Assembly (NCBI RefSeq): GCF_024713945.1
Contig: NC_134684.1
Coordinates: 911,001 to 975,000, forward strand
Length of the DNA stretch: 64,000 nt
Direction of reading: 5' to 3'
Source of the DNA: Dermatophagoides farinae
Taxonomy: Eukaryota > Arthropoda > Arachnida > Sarcoptiformes > Pyroglyphidae
A program made the translations under genes and the position numbers. The notes below the pieces were generated by a model. The model made no database searches. It was not told the origin of the DNA and was given only the letters and a program-made list of their open reading frames with translations. Within the stretch, counting starts at the first letter, position 1. The number at the start of each line of letters is the position of its first letter. Below are positions 31,833 to 46,100 of this stretch, in pieces.

Positions 31833-31971
31833 TGTCACAAAGAGTTGCTGATTCAAACTAAAACTTTATTAATAATAAATGTTCAACAAACAATGAAAAT
31901 ACAATACATGGAAATCATTCATATATGCAGTGATTAAGAAAATATATATTAATTATGTTTTTATATTAACA
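31833..31971 (-). repeat. copia 5' LTR (139 bp)
   Basis: Same 139 bases as the copy at 27653-27791 by eye. It is the promoter-bearing copy for this orientation. A leader of 159 nt lies between it and the gag ATG. Confidence 0.95.
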
Positions 31972-31976
31972 GTAGG
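31972..31976. repeat. target-site duplication GTAGG (right copy)
   Basis: Perfect match to 27648-27652, flanking the element. Confidence 0.93.
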
Positions 31977-32022
31977 ATACTAAAAATATTATTATGCACT
32001 GAGTGTGTGATTGACACTTAAA

Positions 32023-32055
<33 letters not shown>

Positions 32056-35000
32056 TACATGGTTTGAATTGAATTTTTGTTCCGCTATTCTAAGAACTGA
32101 AGAAAAAAAACCACCATCACCACCATCAACAATTTCTCTATTTTCACCGTTAAATAAACGTTCATTCAATGGTTTTTTTCTATCATTGAATCAAAAAAAA
32201 AAAAAAAAAAAAAAACAAAATTGCTGCTGCGCCCTATACACACGCCAGCACACACACACACAAGTCTATTTTTTATTCACAATTTGTCTATTTTGAATGT
32301 TATGAATTTTGAGGTCGATTTTTATTCATCATCATCATCAACTGACATACACGCATACACACACACAGTTTGACTCCAACACAACACAAGCCACCCTTTT
32401 TTTTACATTATTATATACTATAGTATAGATTGTTTGTTTGTTTGTTACATCATCGTGATTGTTTTGATTATACAATTTTTTTTTTTTTGCTTTTCTCTGA
32501 CATTTTGCCAAAGTAATCAAACATTCGATTATTTCGATCATCATCATGATGATGATGAGCATCTCTATTTTGGATCCATAAAAAATGATGATGATGATGA
32601 TGCTTTACACACACACAGATCAGAAAACAGAAACTGATCAGAATGACAAGGTCTAAGGGAGAGTGTGGCTAATGTTTTTTTTTCTTCTTCTCAGTCCAAA
32701 ATTGGAAAGTAAAAAAAAAAACATTCATATTTTATCCCTTTGGATCCATCATGTATAATAATAAAATGGCCTTGTATGGCCATTAGTATTGTGTATATTT
32801 TGTTGTTGTTGTTGTAGGTGGTTTTTCCTTTCGTTTTTTTTTACTTTTCTCCCTTTTTTTTCTCGATTTTATCATCGTTTTTTTTCAGTTTGTTTTTTTT
32901 CAACAATTCAAAAGATGAAAATTTGAAAATAATTTATCTCTCGCTCTCTTCGTGTGTGTATGTAAATATTCAATTCGTTTCGTTTGTTTGTACCATAACG
33001 ACAAATCAATTTTTTTTTCGTTGTTGTGATGCATGTGTGTGTGTGTGTGTGGGTGAAACACCCATTGATAGATTTTGATTGTTTAGTGTTTTGTTGGTTC
33101 AAGCCCATGTTTTTTTTTCATTCATCCATTCATACGGCTATTTTTTCGGGAAGTTTTTTTCCACTGTATTTCCCGTTATTTTCTGTGTTTGTGTATGTGT
33201 GTGTGTTCACCTTTTTCTTTGGTCGACTTTTGACTTTTGTTTATTTTTCTAGTTTCGTTTTTTTCTTTTTTTCTGCTTGCCTAATCGTAATTGGCTTTCA
33301 TTGAAGAGAAGAAAAGAAAAAAAAACGCTGCCATCTTTTTCTTCTCTTTTCTTTTTCTTTTCTTCCATTTAATTCAATCAATCGAACAAATAGTATAAAA
33401 TGGACGACGTTTGTATTTTGTATTTTTTTTCGCTTTCCACCATCGAAGAATTCTTTGAAGTTTTTTTTTGCTGCTGCTGCTGATGCTGTCTGAAACCGGC
33501 AATTTATAATGAATTGGAATCCAAATATTCTGATGATGACCATGATGATGATGATGATGCGGCAGAATAAATCCCCAAATACTTTTAACACTTGGTTATT
33601 ATTATTATTGACTTTTTTTGTTTTCTTTTGACATTTTATCAACAGTGATGATGATGATGATCATCATAATCTTTTTATATATATGTGATAATCGCAGCAG
33701 CAGCAGCAAGAAATGAAACAAAAAAAAAATTCAGCTGATATCAGCATAATTGTGCATTGCGAGAAAATAAAATCTCATTTTCAGAATTTTTTTTTGTTTT
33801 GACCAATTTCTGCTGCTGCTGCTGTGATGCTACCGATTCTTGAATCGATAAATTTTTTTTTCTCTCTGTATTATTCTATTAACACGCCTTGAACCTTGGA
33901 AGATTTTTTTATTTTTGATTTTGGCTTTGAAATGATTTTTTTTTTCGTTTCTGTTCATAATTGACTATAGGTGAATAATGCAGCAAGCAGAAAAAAAATA
34001 CTTGACTTGATTTTTATCAATCAACTTGATTGTTTCACTACATATTGTTCTGTTGGATTTTGTCCTCGAAAAATTTTTATTGTACCAAATACATACATAC
34101 ATCGTATATACATAATTCATTTCATTTGGCCATCACCATCATCATCTTTATTTTTTCGCTCGGAAATCATATCATCATCATCATCATCAGGAGTAATGAA
34201 TATGGATGTGTGTGTGTGTGTGTGTGTTGTAAAGTTTGATGATCTTCACGATGGATTTTTATAATTAGAAATTTTTTTTTAATGTTGAAACAAACAAACA
34301 AACAAACCATCTCTCTACTAGCCACCTGGCTATTTTGGCTTTTCTTTTTTTGATTAGTTTTAGATTTATCTTTTTTTTTTTGCTTGATCAATTTTTGCAT
34401 AAAAAAGGTTTATATTTGGCACCTTTGCCTAGCCCATTTTTTACAACAACAACAAATGATGCTACCATTTTGGAAATCATACACACAATCACAGGTGTAA
34501 AAGGTTTTGTTTTTTTTTTAATTTTGTTTTTCGTTTATCTTTCTAATGAAATCTTTTTCTGTTTTTTTTCTGGTTCTACAACAATCAACCTTGAGATGCA
34601 TTGTTGTGTTGTTTTTTTTCCATTTTCAAACTTCTGTTTGCTTGTGGTACATAGACCATGTGAATGCAAATTGAACAAAACAATAAAACTTTTGATTTCT
34701 AGTTAGTCTTGCATCAATTTCGTTTTGTTTTTTTTTGTTTGCATTTCAAGGCTAAAATTATTGCATTATCATCACCTTGTCAACTCGATTCTGTTCAATC
34801 ATCATCATCATCATCATCAGATCATTAAAATTCATTTCATCCGGATTTGTCATCATACAAAGACAAAGAATGTAAAAAAAAATGTTAATAGAGTTTTTCC
34901 TTGATATCAGGAATCGATTCTTTCTTCTTGATTCTTGATTCTTGTTTTTTTTTCTTATTATTATCATAAAATGAAACAACAACAACCAATGACACCTTCT

Positions 35001-35433
35001 TCAAAGATTCGTCTTTTGTTTCTTTCTTTATAATTTTGAATAAATAATCAGTTTATTATTATTATGCAAATGAATGGTGTGACATGGAAAAAAAATTCAT
35101 TCGTTCGTTCACATTCAATCTTCTTAATCTTGATCATCATTCATCATACACACACACACACACACATGAATATTATAAGCCCATAATAAGCATCGATGTT
35201 TAAATAGGATTCTTTTGAATTTGAATTTAAGCCTTTTTTTTCCCAAAGATGTGAATGATTATGATGGGATTTTTGTTTTTCTCCATTTATAACATGTGGA
35301 CATTAACTTTAACATTCATTTTCTTTAATCGATTGATTGACACATTTTTTTTCTATTCGCTTTGCATTGCTAAAAAATTTATCAAACACAATCAATTCGA
35401 TTCGATTCGATTTAATTTGATCAGTTTTTATAA

Positions 35434-35467
<34 letters not shown>

Positions 35468-37183
35468 CATCAGAAGAAGAAAATGATCAATGTCCAGTTT
35501 TGCAGTGTATACGGATTGATTCACAAATGAAAATGATGATGACCATTCATGAACAGGAACGAAAAATAAAACCGGTCATCATCATTATCCATTTTTTTTC
35601 TCTCTCCTGTACTATCTAATCAAACCAATTTTCATACAATTTTGACCCAAAAGTTGAATTTTTTCAACAACAACAACAACAACAAAAAAATTGATATTTT
35701 AATTTTTCAAACGAATGATTTATAAATCAATAATTTGAAATATAATTACCAGGCAAGCCCTTTTATTTATATATATCGAATTGAATTCGATCGTTATCAT
35801 ATATAATCCGATCAATTTATTGATTCAAATCAATCAAAAAAAAACATCATTTTTTTTATTCATATACAGCAAAAAAAAAAAAATATGAAATGAAATGAAA
35901 ATAAACAATGGAATTGATCAATAAAAAAAATAACAGTAAAAGATTGATTGACAAATAATTGTCTGTTGCTTGGCCATTATTTTCCCACAATAATCATTAT
36001 CATCATCATCATCAGTTTTTTTTGGTCCATAATAACTTGATGTGTGTGTGTCTGTGTCCAAGTTCAGTGTGGCCCATTTTTCTCTGTTTTTTCTACGATC
36101 CAATATTTTTGAAAAACAGTTTTTTGTTGTTGTTGTTGTTGTTGTTGTTGCTGGAATGATTATCACAATGAAAAAAAACAACAACAACAAGACTGATTAT
36201 TGTTATTGTGGATGCTGTGCATTTTTGGATTGCATCAAATAATTGCATTGTGTTGTTGAATGAATGTAGTGAGAGAGAGTTTGAATGAATTTCAATGGTT
36301 CAATAGAAAACAAAAACAAAAAAAAAAAAAAACAAAACAAAACAAAAATGCAGACCCAATTTTTTCATTGTCGTTGTTGTTGTTGTTGTTGTCATTTCGT
36401 TTCTGTTGTTGTTGTTGTATTTTATGCACCTTGACCTTAATTTTTATATTTTACATAATTCAAATTGATCCAGATAATTTCAATTTTTTTTTTGATTGTT
36501 GGGTCATTGTGTGTGTGTGTGTGCGTGAAACTTTGAATTCAAACACATCCATCCGGTTGAAAAAATGTAACAATTTTTTTTTATTTGTTGCATAATTAGT
36601 TAGTTATTCTGTTTAATTTTTTATTCTGTGTCCATCGAACCATGTAATGATGATTATGATGATTATGTAATTGGAATTAATTCTTGAATTCTTGATTGAA
36701 TGAAAAAAAGCAAAAAAAAAAAATTTATTATGCAGAATAATAATGATGAAACCAAATCATTGATGCGAAAAAAAAATGAAAAAATCGATCTACGATTGTT
36801 TTTGGTTTTTTATTCAATCTTAAAGATTATCATCATCATCGTGACCTTAATCAGTGTTTCAAACAATAATGATAATGGGTCATCATCAAAAAGAGCCGGC
36901 AGTTATCATCCGATAATCATGGGCGCCTGTTTTTTTTTTTTTTTTTTTTTTTTTGCTGGTACTTGAAAACCTCACAATCATCATGTATCGGTCACCAGAA
37001 ACATGTGTATGTATACATCATCATCATCATCATCATCATCTGTCATTTATCATTTGTTTCATTTCAACACAATAAAACAAAAATATAGCCATTGAAAATT
37101 GAATTTAACAAAAAAAAAAAAAAAAAAAAAAAATCAATCGAGATTATATGATGATGATTGGACATAAGCACAAGTTTCAAAGT

Positions 37184-37217
<34 letters not shown>

Positions 37218-37319
37218 ATCCATGATTTCAAAATAAAATGACATTGGTCAAGATATATACACATGTGTGTGTGTGTCTGTGTTATTTCTAAAAATAAAAA
37301 CCTTGTCCATTGTCCATCA

Positions 37320-37322
<3 letters not shown>

Positions 37323-37384
<62 letters not shown>
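37323..37384. repeat. (CT)31 microsatellite
   Basis: Sixty-two uninterrupted bases of alternating C and T, the longest pure dinucleotide tract seen in the window. It translates as Leu-Ser repeats in two frames, which explains the open frames over it. Confidence 0.95.
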
Positions 37385-37388
<4 letters not shown>

Positions 37389-38194
37389 GTTCATGTTCAC
37401 ATCATTTGATATCATCATCTTCATCATTGAACAGCAGGTCATCACCATCATCATGTACAATTATCTCTCTGATTATGATGATGATGATGAAGATGATGCT
37501 GACAAGAATTTCATAATAGCTCATGTTTATTGAATTGAAGTGACATACGACAAGTGACAACGTGGATGATGAGAAAACAATAAGAAAACTAAAAACAAAA
37601 ACAAAAAACAGATAACTGGGCTGTTGTTTTGTTTTTATTTTTGTCATTCTGTTTGTTTGTTTGTTGTCGATGTTGATCATGAAAATAAATGAGAATCAAA
37701 TTTTTGATGATTTGCGACAACTTTCTACTGCTACTACTACTACTACTGTTAAACAAACAAACAAATGATGATGATGAATAAATAATTCAATAATAATGAT
37801 TGAATGGATGAATGGATCTGGCTAATTTCAAATTGATAAATTATTGGCCCATTTCCGCAATAGTTTTCTATCCTTGTTGTTGTTGTCGTTGATCAAATGG
37901 AAAAACTGTTTCATTCATTCATTCATTCATTCATTGTCTGTTTGACCATCAGACCATTGAATTATTCATCATCATCATCATTTTTTTTTCATTTTAGTTT
38001 TCATTGTCATTCGCTGCTTTTGTTCAACCATTTTTTAAAATTAAGAAAATGATGATGAGCAAGCAACAAGTTTCAAACCAAAAAAAAAAAAAAAAATCCG
38101 AAATGCCGCAACAAAAAATAAATCTGAATCTAAATTTGTTCAATTTGCATATTTTCTTTCTGTGTGTGTGGTCATTTTTTTTTTTGGCAGAAAA

Positions 38195-38245
38195 AAACGG
38201 AATGCAATTAATGGATTATTATTCTCCATTAATTGCATTCCGTTT
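38195..38245. repeat. perfect inverted repeat, 21-bp stem, 9-nt loop
   Basis: The arm at 38195-38215 (aaacggaatgcaattaatgg plus a) is the exact reverse complement of the arm at 38225-38245; the loop is ttattattc. Unlike the neighbouring microsatellites, the arms are non-repetitive sequence, so chance is unlikely. Confidence 0.9.
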
Positions 38246-41200
38246 ACAAAATATTCACACTACTTGATGATGATGATGATGATGTACCATTATTTTTGAC
38301 TGTTTCGCAAAATATTGTCTTGATTTGCATCTGCACATCACAGATGATAATGATAATGATGATTGGATTGTGCCCAGTTATTCACACGATGTTGTTTGAG
38401 AATTTTGTTTTTTTTCTTTCTTAATTTTTTTTTAAATTTTTAAAATTTATGCAAAAAAAAATGAAAAAAAAATTTCATGTGAAATTCAAAAATAAAGTGA
38501 CGCCCCATTCACCGAATGGTGAATTATTAACTCATCATTCACTTGATTTCATTCATTGAAAACTTTTACTTCCGACATGTTTTCGTTTCTTGATTATACG
38601 CTATAATGGTGTGTGTGTGTGTGTGTGTGTGTGTCTGTCTGTCTGTCAATACTACCATCAAATCAAGCCATCATCACCATCTAGCTATCATCATCAAATA
38701 ATTGATGGTTTTCATTTTCCATGATGATGATTCTGTAAAATTGAAAAAAAACACACACACTTGTTGTTTACATTGTTGACAAATAAAAAAAAAAAAAAAT
38801 TTAAGCTTGACACACACACTGACAGACACACAGGGTTGACATATAAAGTTTTTGTTTCTTAATCACTGACATCCTTATGTGTGATCATTATGGTGTAAAA
38901 AAAAACTTTACTGAAATGAATTTCAAATTGATGACAGTAACAGAACTGACGCCCGGTTTTTTTTTGTTGTTGTTGTTGTTGTTCAAAACAAAACAAAGAA
39001 ATTGGCGCTCAATAATTGTTGTACGTGTGTGTGTCACATTGTGTTTGTGTGTGTGTGTGTGTTTGTGATATTCGAATGAAGATAATATATATATATATCT
39101 GAATCAAACAAGTAATTTTTGAGCGATTTTTTTTTTTTTTTTTTTTTTTTTGAATAAAATGAATATATATTGCAAACAATGAAAATCTGTCTGTGTGTGT
39201 GTGTGTGTGTGTAATTGCTTTATTTTTTTTTGTTTCTATCTACTTTAGATCAAAATGAATAAAAACCGATGAATGAATGGTGCATTTATCATCATGATGA
39301 TGGTGGATTTACGTAAAGAGCAATTGAGAGAAAGAGAGATGGTGATATTGTTTTTTTTTTCATTCATCATCGTTTCATTTGTTGTATGTGTGTCTATTAT
39401 TATTTTTGTGAATTGAATTGAATTGAAATGAAATGTGTGATGATGATGATTATGATGATGGTAGTGGTGGTTGGTCCGGATTTCGTTTCAATTTTTCTTC
39501 TTCTTCTTCTTCAATTTTTGTTATTCAATATTTCAATTGCTTCCAATTTTTGAATTTGTTACTGTCCAGTAGAACTGATTGAATTGATTTTACTTTCATT
39601 TGAAATTTTGTTGTCATTTATCAATGGATTTTGAATTGATGATTGACAAAAAACTGCAAACATTTTATCTGTAACAATAACAACAACAACAACAACAACA
39701 ACAACAACTGATTGTATCATGCTCAAGAGTCATTCATTCATTCATTCTTTTTTTGAATTGAATTGAAAATTATTTTCCGGATTTGTAAAAAAAAAATAAA
39801 AAGCCAAAACGAGACCTATTGTCTTGTTTTTTGCTTTTTTCTTATGTCAGTGTGTGTGTGTGTGTGTGTGTGTGTGCACGGTTTGTACGGTTATAATCGC
39901 CAGCAATCATTATCGTCATCAAATTCGCGAATCAGTGAACAGCAGAGCAGAAAAAAAAATAATATGAATTACCGTTCCCCGGAACCAAAAGAAAACCCAC
40001 TGTAAAGATATCATGAAGAATCGTTTGAATACATATCAGCCACCACCACAGCAGCAGCAGCAGCAGTAATGTGAATGAAACAATAAATTTTCAGATTTCA
40101 TTTCCATTCAATTTGTGATGCGTGTCGTAGTCATTCCATCATCAAATTCAGACCATAACCAGGTGTGTGTGTGTGTGTGTGTATGGTGACAATGACCAAA
40201 AAAAAAACCAAAGAAAAATGAATATTCAGCCTAGTTGTTAGTGGTGATTAATATTCTGGAAATTATGGCTACATTTTGTGTGTGTGTGTTCATACGAGAA
40301 TATGGAATTTCTTCCATTGGATAGATAACCAGATTTTTTTTCTGTTCTATTCTGTTCTTCATTGCTCAAATTTCCGGTTATAACACAAGTCTTTTTTTTC
40401 ATATTTTCAAAAATTTCTGTTTCGTCCCATTATCATCATCAACAGATTTTTCTTTTTCGCTATTCAGACAATAATTTTCTTTTGACCGAAAAATAAAAAA
40501 TTTTTTCCATTGCCGTGAAACAATATAACACAACGACTTGATCGACAAGTCGTTTTTTTTTCTTGATTTTCGTGATCTACCGATTATCTTTACGTTTTTT
40601 TTTATTTTATTGTATTAAACGACGACGATAATAATAAACGAGTTTATTGAATTATTCAAAATCTCGCTATCTCTCCATCTTTATCTGTCTGTCTATCTGG
40701 GCTATTTACGTGAAATGAATAGATCCGGAAAACTGGCAATGGGAAAAAAAAGAAAAAATACTTTAAAACAAAAACGAAAATGATTAAAAGCTTGTTAAAA
40801 GTAGATAGCAGCAGCAGCAGCAGCCGACATCCATTCATTCATTCATTCATTTTTTCTTGCCAATCTATCCGATTATCATTTTTTTTTGTGTTTCTCAACC
40901 CGAACAAAACACAAAAACAAAAACCGATTCATAGATACAATCATGTCGTGTCTGTATGGCGTGTGTATTGACATTTTTTTTTCAATCAATTTCTCTCTTG
41001 CTTTTTCTCGTTTCGTTTGACGATGGCATCAACAAGATGATGATGGTACTATTTAGCCGATTTTTTTTATGAAAACAACACTGATGAAAATGAAAAAATT
41101 GATTTTCCATTTAAACACATTGATGGTTGAATAAATCAAATTCTGTTTTTTTTTGTTAGTGATGATGATGCGGATGATGATGATGATGCGGAAGAATAAT

Positions 41201-43066
41201 GTTCAACAACAACATGAAAATTTGATTCAGGATTTTCAATTTTCCATTTTATTATTATTATTTTAAATCGCTTCTTAATAGTAGTGATGATTATTATTCA
41301 GTAAATGATGATTTGATGATGATGAAAAGTTTTTAATATTTTTTTTAAAAAAAAGGTGATGATGATTATTATTATTGATGGTCGGATTGATTGATTGATT
41401 AGGGACACAATCCATACATGCACACACACACACACACAAACACAATGAAAAAACAAAAATCCGTTTATTTCGGGCGCAAGTTATTGTTGTTGTTGTTGTT
41501 ATCCGAACTTGAATTTCGTTGTTGTGGATGGTAGTTTTTTAAACATACAAAGATCATTTGTGTGTTTGAGTGTGAGCAAGCCATTCTCCAAGTAAAGTAA
41601 AGCAAAAAAAAAAAAAAACAGTCAGAATTTGCCCCACTCATCATCAAATGTGTCACGAATGAAAATAATCATCATCATAATCATCATTTATCGAATGTTG
41701 ACCATTATGTGTATGGTTGTTGTTGTTCTTGAATACAACAAGACTTCTACTTCTACTTTTTTTCCTGTTTTTTTTTCTTGAATTTGATTTGAGCCATAAT
41801 GAAATATTATTTCTATTATGATGATCAGGTTCATTTTGGTCACGCAAAATGTTTTGATTTTCTTTTTTCTTTTTTCTTTTTCTTTTCATCATCATCCAAT
41901 GGATGAACACTGAATGAATGAGCTGAGTTGAGTTGAATTGAATTTTATAAAGCTGGGCAATTTGGCGACTTTTTTTTATTTCCAAAAACAATTTAAAACA
42001 AAAACAAAAAAAAAATGATGAAATGAAACGAGAAGTGAAAAACTATTAATTTTTTTTTGTTTCTCTCTACGTTCTCATCTGATTAGTGGACAATGATGAC
42101 CAGTTTTATCTTATCTAATTTTTTTTTCTTCTGTACCTCTCTATGAAGCTGTCCATCATCATCATGTCTACATGTGTGTGTGTGTGTGTTTTAAATGTTG
42201 CTAATTATCGTTGTTTGTGTTATTAATAACCGATTAAATTTAGCCTGAATAAATTGGGTTTCTGCTGTTTAGCCTCCTTTTTTTTTGTTTCCATACATAA
42301 ATAAAACGACTACGGCCTAATTTTGTTCGTGACAAATTGATGGCTCTAAAAAATTGCTGTCATCATGATCATCATGATGACAATCCATAATAACGATCCA
42401 CGCCTTTTGAATTAAAGTCAAATACACACATACAACACACTACAAAACACATTGCAAAATTAATATTCCAATAATTTAAAAATAATTTTTTCTTCTTTCT
42501 TTCTTTTTTTTATTCAGATTTCAATTGATTGATTTTTTTTCTGCTGTTTTTTGTTGTTGTTGTCCTGTTTTTCGCCCAAAAAAAATGAATTGGTAAGTAT
42601 CGATTTTTGTATTCATTAATGTGTAAAAGTTGTTGACATTTTTATATGTAAATTGTTGGATATATATGGTGGTCATTATTTACCAATTTCTCTCATTTTT
42701 TTTCTCGGGAATCTTTTTGTTTTTGGTTTTGGTTTTTTTTTTGGAAATTTTCTCGTTTTTCAAATGAAAATGAAAACAAAAAAAAATTTTGTATTCACAA
42801 TACGTACTTACAACCTGAAAATTAATGGCGCCAATATAATAGAATAGAATCATCGAATAATGTGGAATAAATACAAAAATTTTTCTACAATAAAAATGTA
42901 TAACTCAACAACGATTAAATGTAATGAAAAATTTCGATTCAATTGTAATCATCATCACATTTTATTATTGCTGCGTTATTGAGTTTTTTTTTCGTTCATT
43001 TTTGTATTTTTATTATTGAAAATTTATTCCTCAAAATTTCGATTCCAAAAAATTTTGTCGTCATAG

Positions 43067-43157
43067 TCATCGAAGAAATTGGTAATAATCCAAAATATCA
43101 ATCAAATGTGGTGAATGAAAAGACATTTTCTACTGCCACTACTACTACTACTACTCG
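43067..43157 (+). CDS. coding-like island with splice signals (speculative)
   Basis: Between an acceptor (gtcatag, ending 43066) and a donor (gtaatt at 43158), one frame reads IEEIGNNPKYQSNVVNEKTF followed by a short Thr run. The composition is unlike the surrounding F/K-rich noise. No start or stop is inside, so it would be an internal exon. No partner exons are established. Confidence 0.22.
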
Positions 43158-46100
43158 GTAATTGAGAATTTGAAAATTTGAAATTTTTTTTTCTGATGAC
43201 TTGGCTATAAAAAAAAAAAATTTATTTCACTTGATCCAAATGAGAAAAAAAATAGCCAATCAATGTGCAACATTTACACCATTAACACCAGAATGCTAGA
43301 AATTATTTACTTTTTTTTACGGTCAATTTCCGGTGCACCACTAAGGAATGAAATAATAATAATAAAAAAATGAATCAAAAAAATTCATTGAATATTGGTG
43401 ATTACATCACAGTCACTAATACATACAAATCGATCAATCGTTTGGTTGATTTTTTCATATTTATTTATTTATTCTAGTTCTAGCATCGTTATTATCTAAA
43501 TATCCAGGTCATATATGTATAGTGGCACAATCCTATTTTTGGACTGATATATTCATGGTTCTTCAATTGCTGCCTCTGTGTGTGTGTGTGTGTGTGTGTC
43601 TGTCTATTTAACCAAATGAAATGTTGAAAATGAATGAATGAAGAAACAGAAAAAAAAATATTAAAAATAGCACATCCATTCCTGTTTATATGTCTATTTT
43701 TTTTCGTAGTCGTCGTCGTAGTCGTTGTTGTTGTTGTTTAATCAATGTTTGATCAATCAATAAATGATGATGATGATGATAATGAAAAAAAAACATCGAC
43801 AATAATATTTCGTGCTTGTCAATGTTGTAATTTACCCGCGTAAATAAACTGATTCTAGTGATACATCTCTTCCTTGTTGTTGTTGTTGTTGCTGTGATTT
43901 TTTGTTTCTTCGTTAGTCAAAAAAAAACCAATAATCCAATATGTTGATTATGTGTAATGTGTGTGTGTGTGTGAACAACATTCACATTTGGACATCAGGA
44001 TTCACGTATTATATCCATAATATATCCACATGATGATTAATGTTTTTTTTTCTCGATATTAGCAAGTTGAAAAACATTTTTTTTTAAACATGAATGTTTT
44101 GATTTTTTTTTAGGTCATGAAAATAATGAAAATTATATTTGAACGTTGATTGAAGCACACAGGTTCAAATGATTCAGTTTGTTTGTTTTTTTCTCATTAA
44201 AAAAAACAGAGATTGATTTTCATCCAGTCAACCAAAACATACAAAAAAAAATCAATGACCAATGGATTCGATGGTTTTTTTTTTGTTCATCATATACGAT
44301 ACAAATCGATTCGTTGATCATTTGCAATAGTAATAGATTATAGAATATATAAATGGACAAAAACTAAGATTTTACGAGGATAACGTTTTTTTTTCCATTT
44401 ATTTCCAATTTTTTTTTTGTCGTCAATCAGATTTTTATCCAGAATGAACGAAAAAATGAAAATGAAAACTGAAATGACATCATCATCATCATCATCATCA
44501 TCAGTGATATGATAACCAACGAATAAAGAATTTTTTCCTCTATGTCTGTCTGTGTGTGTGTATATGATTGATGCGCCATCAATTTTTATTATGATCGTTT
44601 TTTCTTGTTCTTTACCAGTTTTTTTTTGTTGGGTTGCTACTGCTGGTTACTGGTTACCCATCTGCAGTATGATGATGATGATGATGATGATTATTCAAAA
44701 TAGATAAAGTTACACACGCACACACACACAGAGATCTGTGTAGACACACAGCGAACCAAATAAATTCCATATAACCGAAAAAAATGGAAATGGAAAATAT
44801 ACAATGACGATGGATATAGATTAAATGATGGCCATTATTGTGTTGTTACATTGGTGTTGGTGATGGTACATTGTAGCTTCGAATGACAAAAAAAATTGAA
44901 ATAAGATGATCCAGAATAAATCCATCCATGTAATGTGTAATGTGTAATGTAATTCATTCATTGGCAAACAAAAAAAAAAGTGTAATGGTCTTGTTTTTTT
45001 TTCAATGTAACAGAAATTTGTTTTTTTTTCTTATTCTTTCTATCTCTGAGCTTTATTCGTCTGGATAGATAATGATTGGATGTGGATGGTAAATGTTTTG
45101 TTGTTGTTGTTGTTGCTGCTGCTGCTGCTGCCGATTATTATTGTTCCTTAATGATGATGATGACATTGATTACCATCAATCGATTTGATGATTTTACACT
45201 GATCTATCATTTGTGTGTGTGTGTGTGTATGTGCTCAGATCGTTATTGTTGATTATAGTGATGATGATTATTATGAGGATGAAAATTTTCTAAATCCAAT
45301 AATGATCATCATCATGATCATAATAATCATTAATGTTTGTTTTTTGTTGTTGTTGTTGATGACAAATATGTTTTTTTTAATCTAAATAAATAAAGAATAT
45401 TGCCAATATTCAATCAATGTGATTGTGTCTGTGTGTGTGTATGTGTGTTTGTTCCGGCGGAAATTCTAGTTTTTTTTTTGTTCGTTGTTTGTGTGTGCAG
45501 GATTTCTATACCTTGAATCGAATAGAATCAAAATCAAAATCAAAATTCCACTCAATATCGATAATAATAATAATATAAATAATAAGGTCGATATATTTGA
45601 ATGACATCTGTCCGCTTGGTTCGATTTGTCCTCTGTTTATTATCATCATTATTATTATTATTAATAATAATAATTCGATTCGATATATATTGATTTTGAT
45701 TCAATTCAATTATCGTTGCCTGCTGCTGATTATGATGACAATGTTGAATATTGTTTGATTCAAAATGTCAAAATACTATAATGGTATTTGACAACCAATT
45801 GATGATCAACAACCAACATCCAATAACCAAAAATGATGAAATGCATAAAAGGCACGTCGTATAAAACATATATACAAATGACAAATGTCACATTTTTTTT
45901 ATTTCGCTTTGAAAATATTTCCATTTGGTTACTATTACTAGCAATAACTTACTACTCTCTATCTGTACATACAAAAAAAAGGTGGCAGGTGATACTCTTC
46001 GATTTTATTTCTCCGGATATAAATAAATAAATGAATGAATTGAAAACTGACACGCACACAACACACACACACACAAATCATGTCAAATGGTACTGTGTTT

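Larger units (their letters stand above)
27653..31971 (-). mobile_element. complete Ty1/copia LTR retrotransposon
   Basis: A 4,319-bp element on the minus strand with 139-bp LTRs that look identical at both ends, TG...CA termini, a GTAGG duplication on both sides, a primer-binding site, a polypurine tract and one uninterrupted gag-pol frame. Order protease-integrase-RT-RNase H places it in Ty1/copia. No frameshift or stop is present. Identical LTRs mean insertion so recent that no LTR mutation has accumulated (or recent conversion). It sits beside an (ATC)n tract in the gene-poor region and interrupts no recognisable gene. Confidence 0.97.

Noticed and set aside
27653-31971. Possible retrovirus-like env gene in the LTR element
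   Set aside because: The single frame ends at the LTR after RNase H; domain order is copia and no further frame is present.
37310-37533. Leu-Ser repeat proteins over (CT)31
   Set aside because: Microsatellite translated in two frames; no other coding evidence.
38195-38245. Calling the perfect hairpin a microRNA gene
   Set aside because: The stem is too perfect and short, with no bulges or conserved mature sequence recognised; kept as an inverted repeat only.
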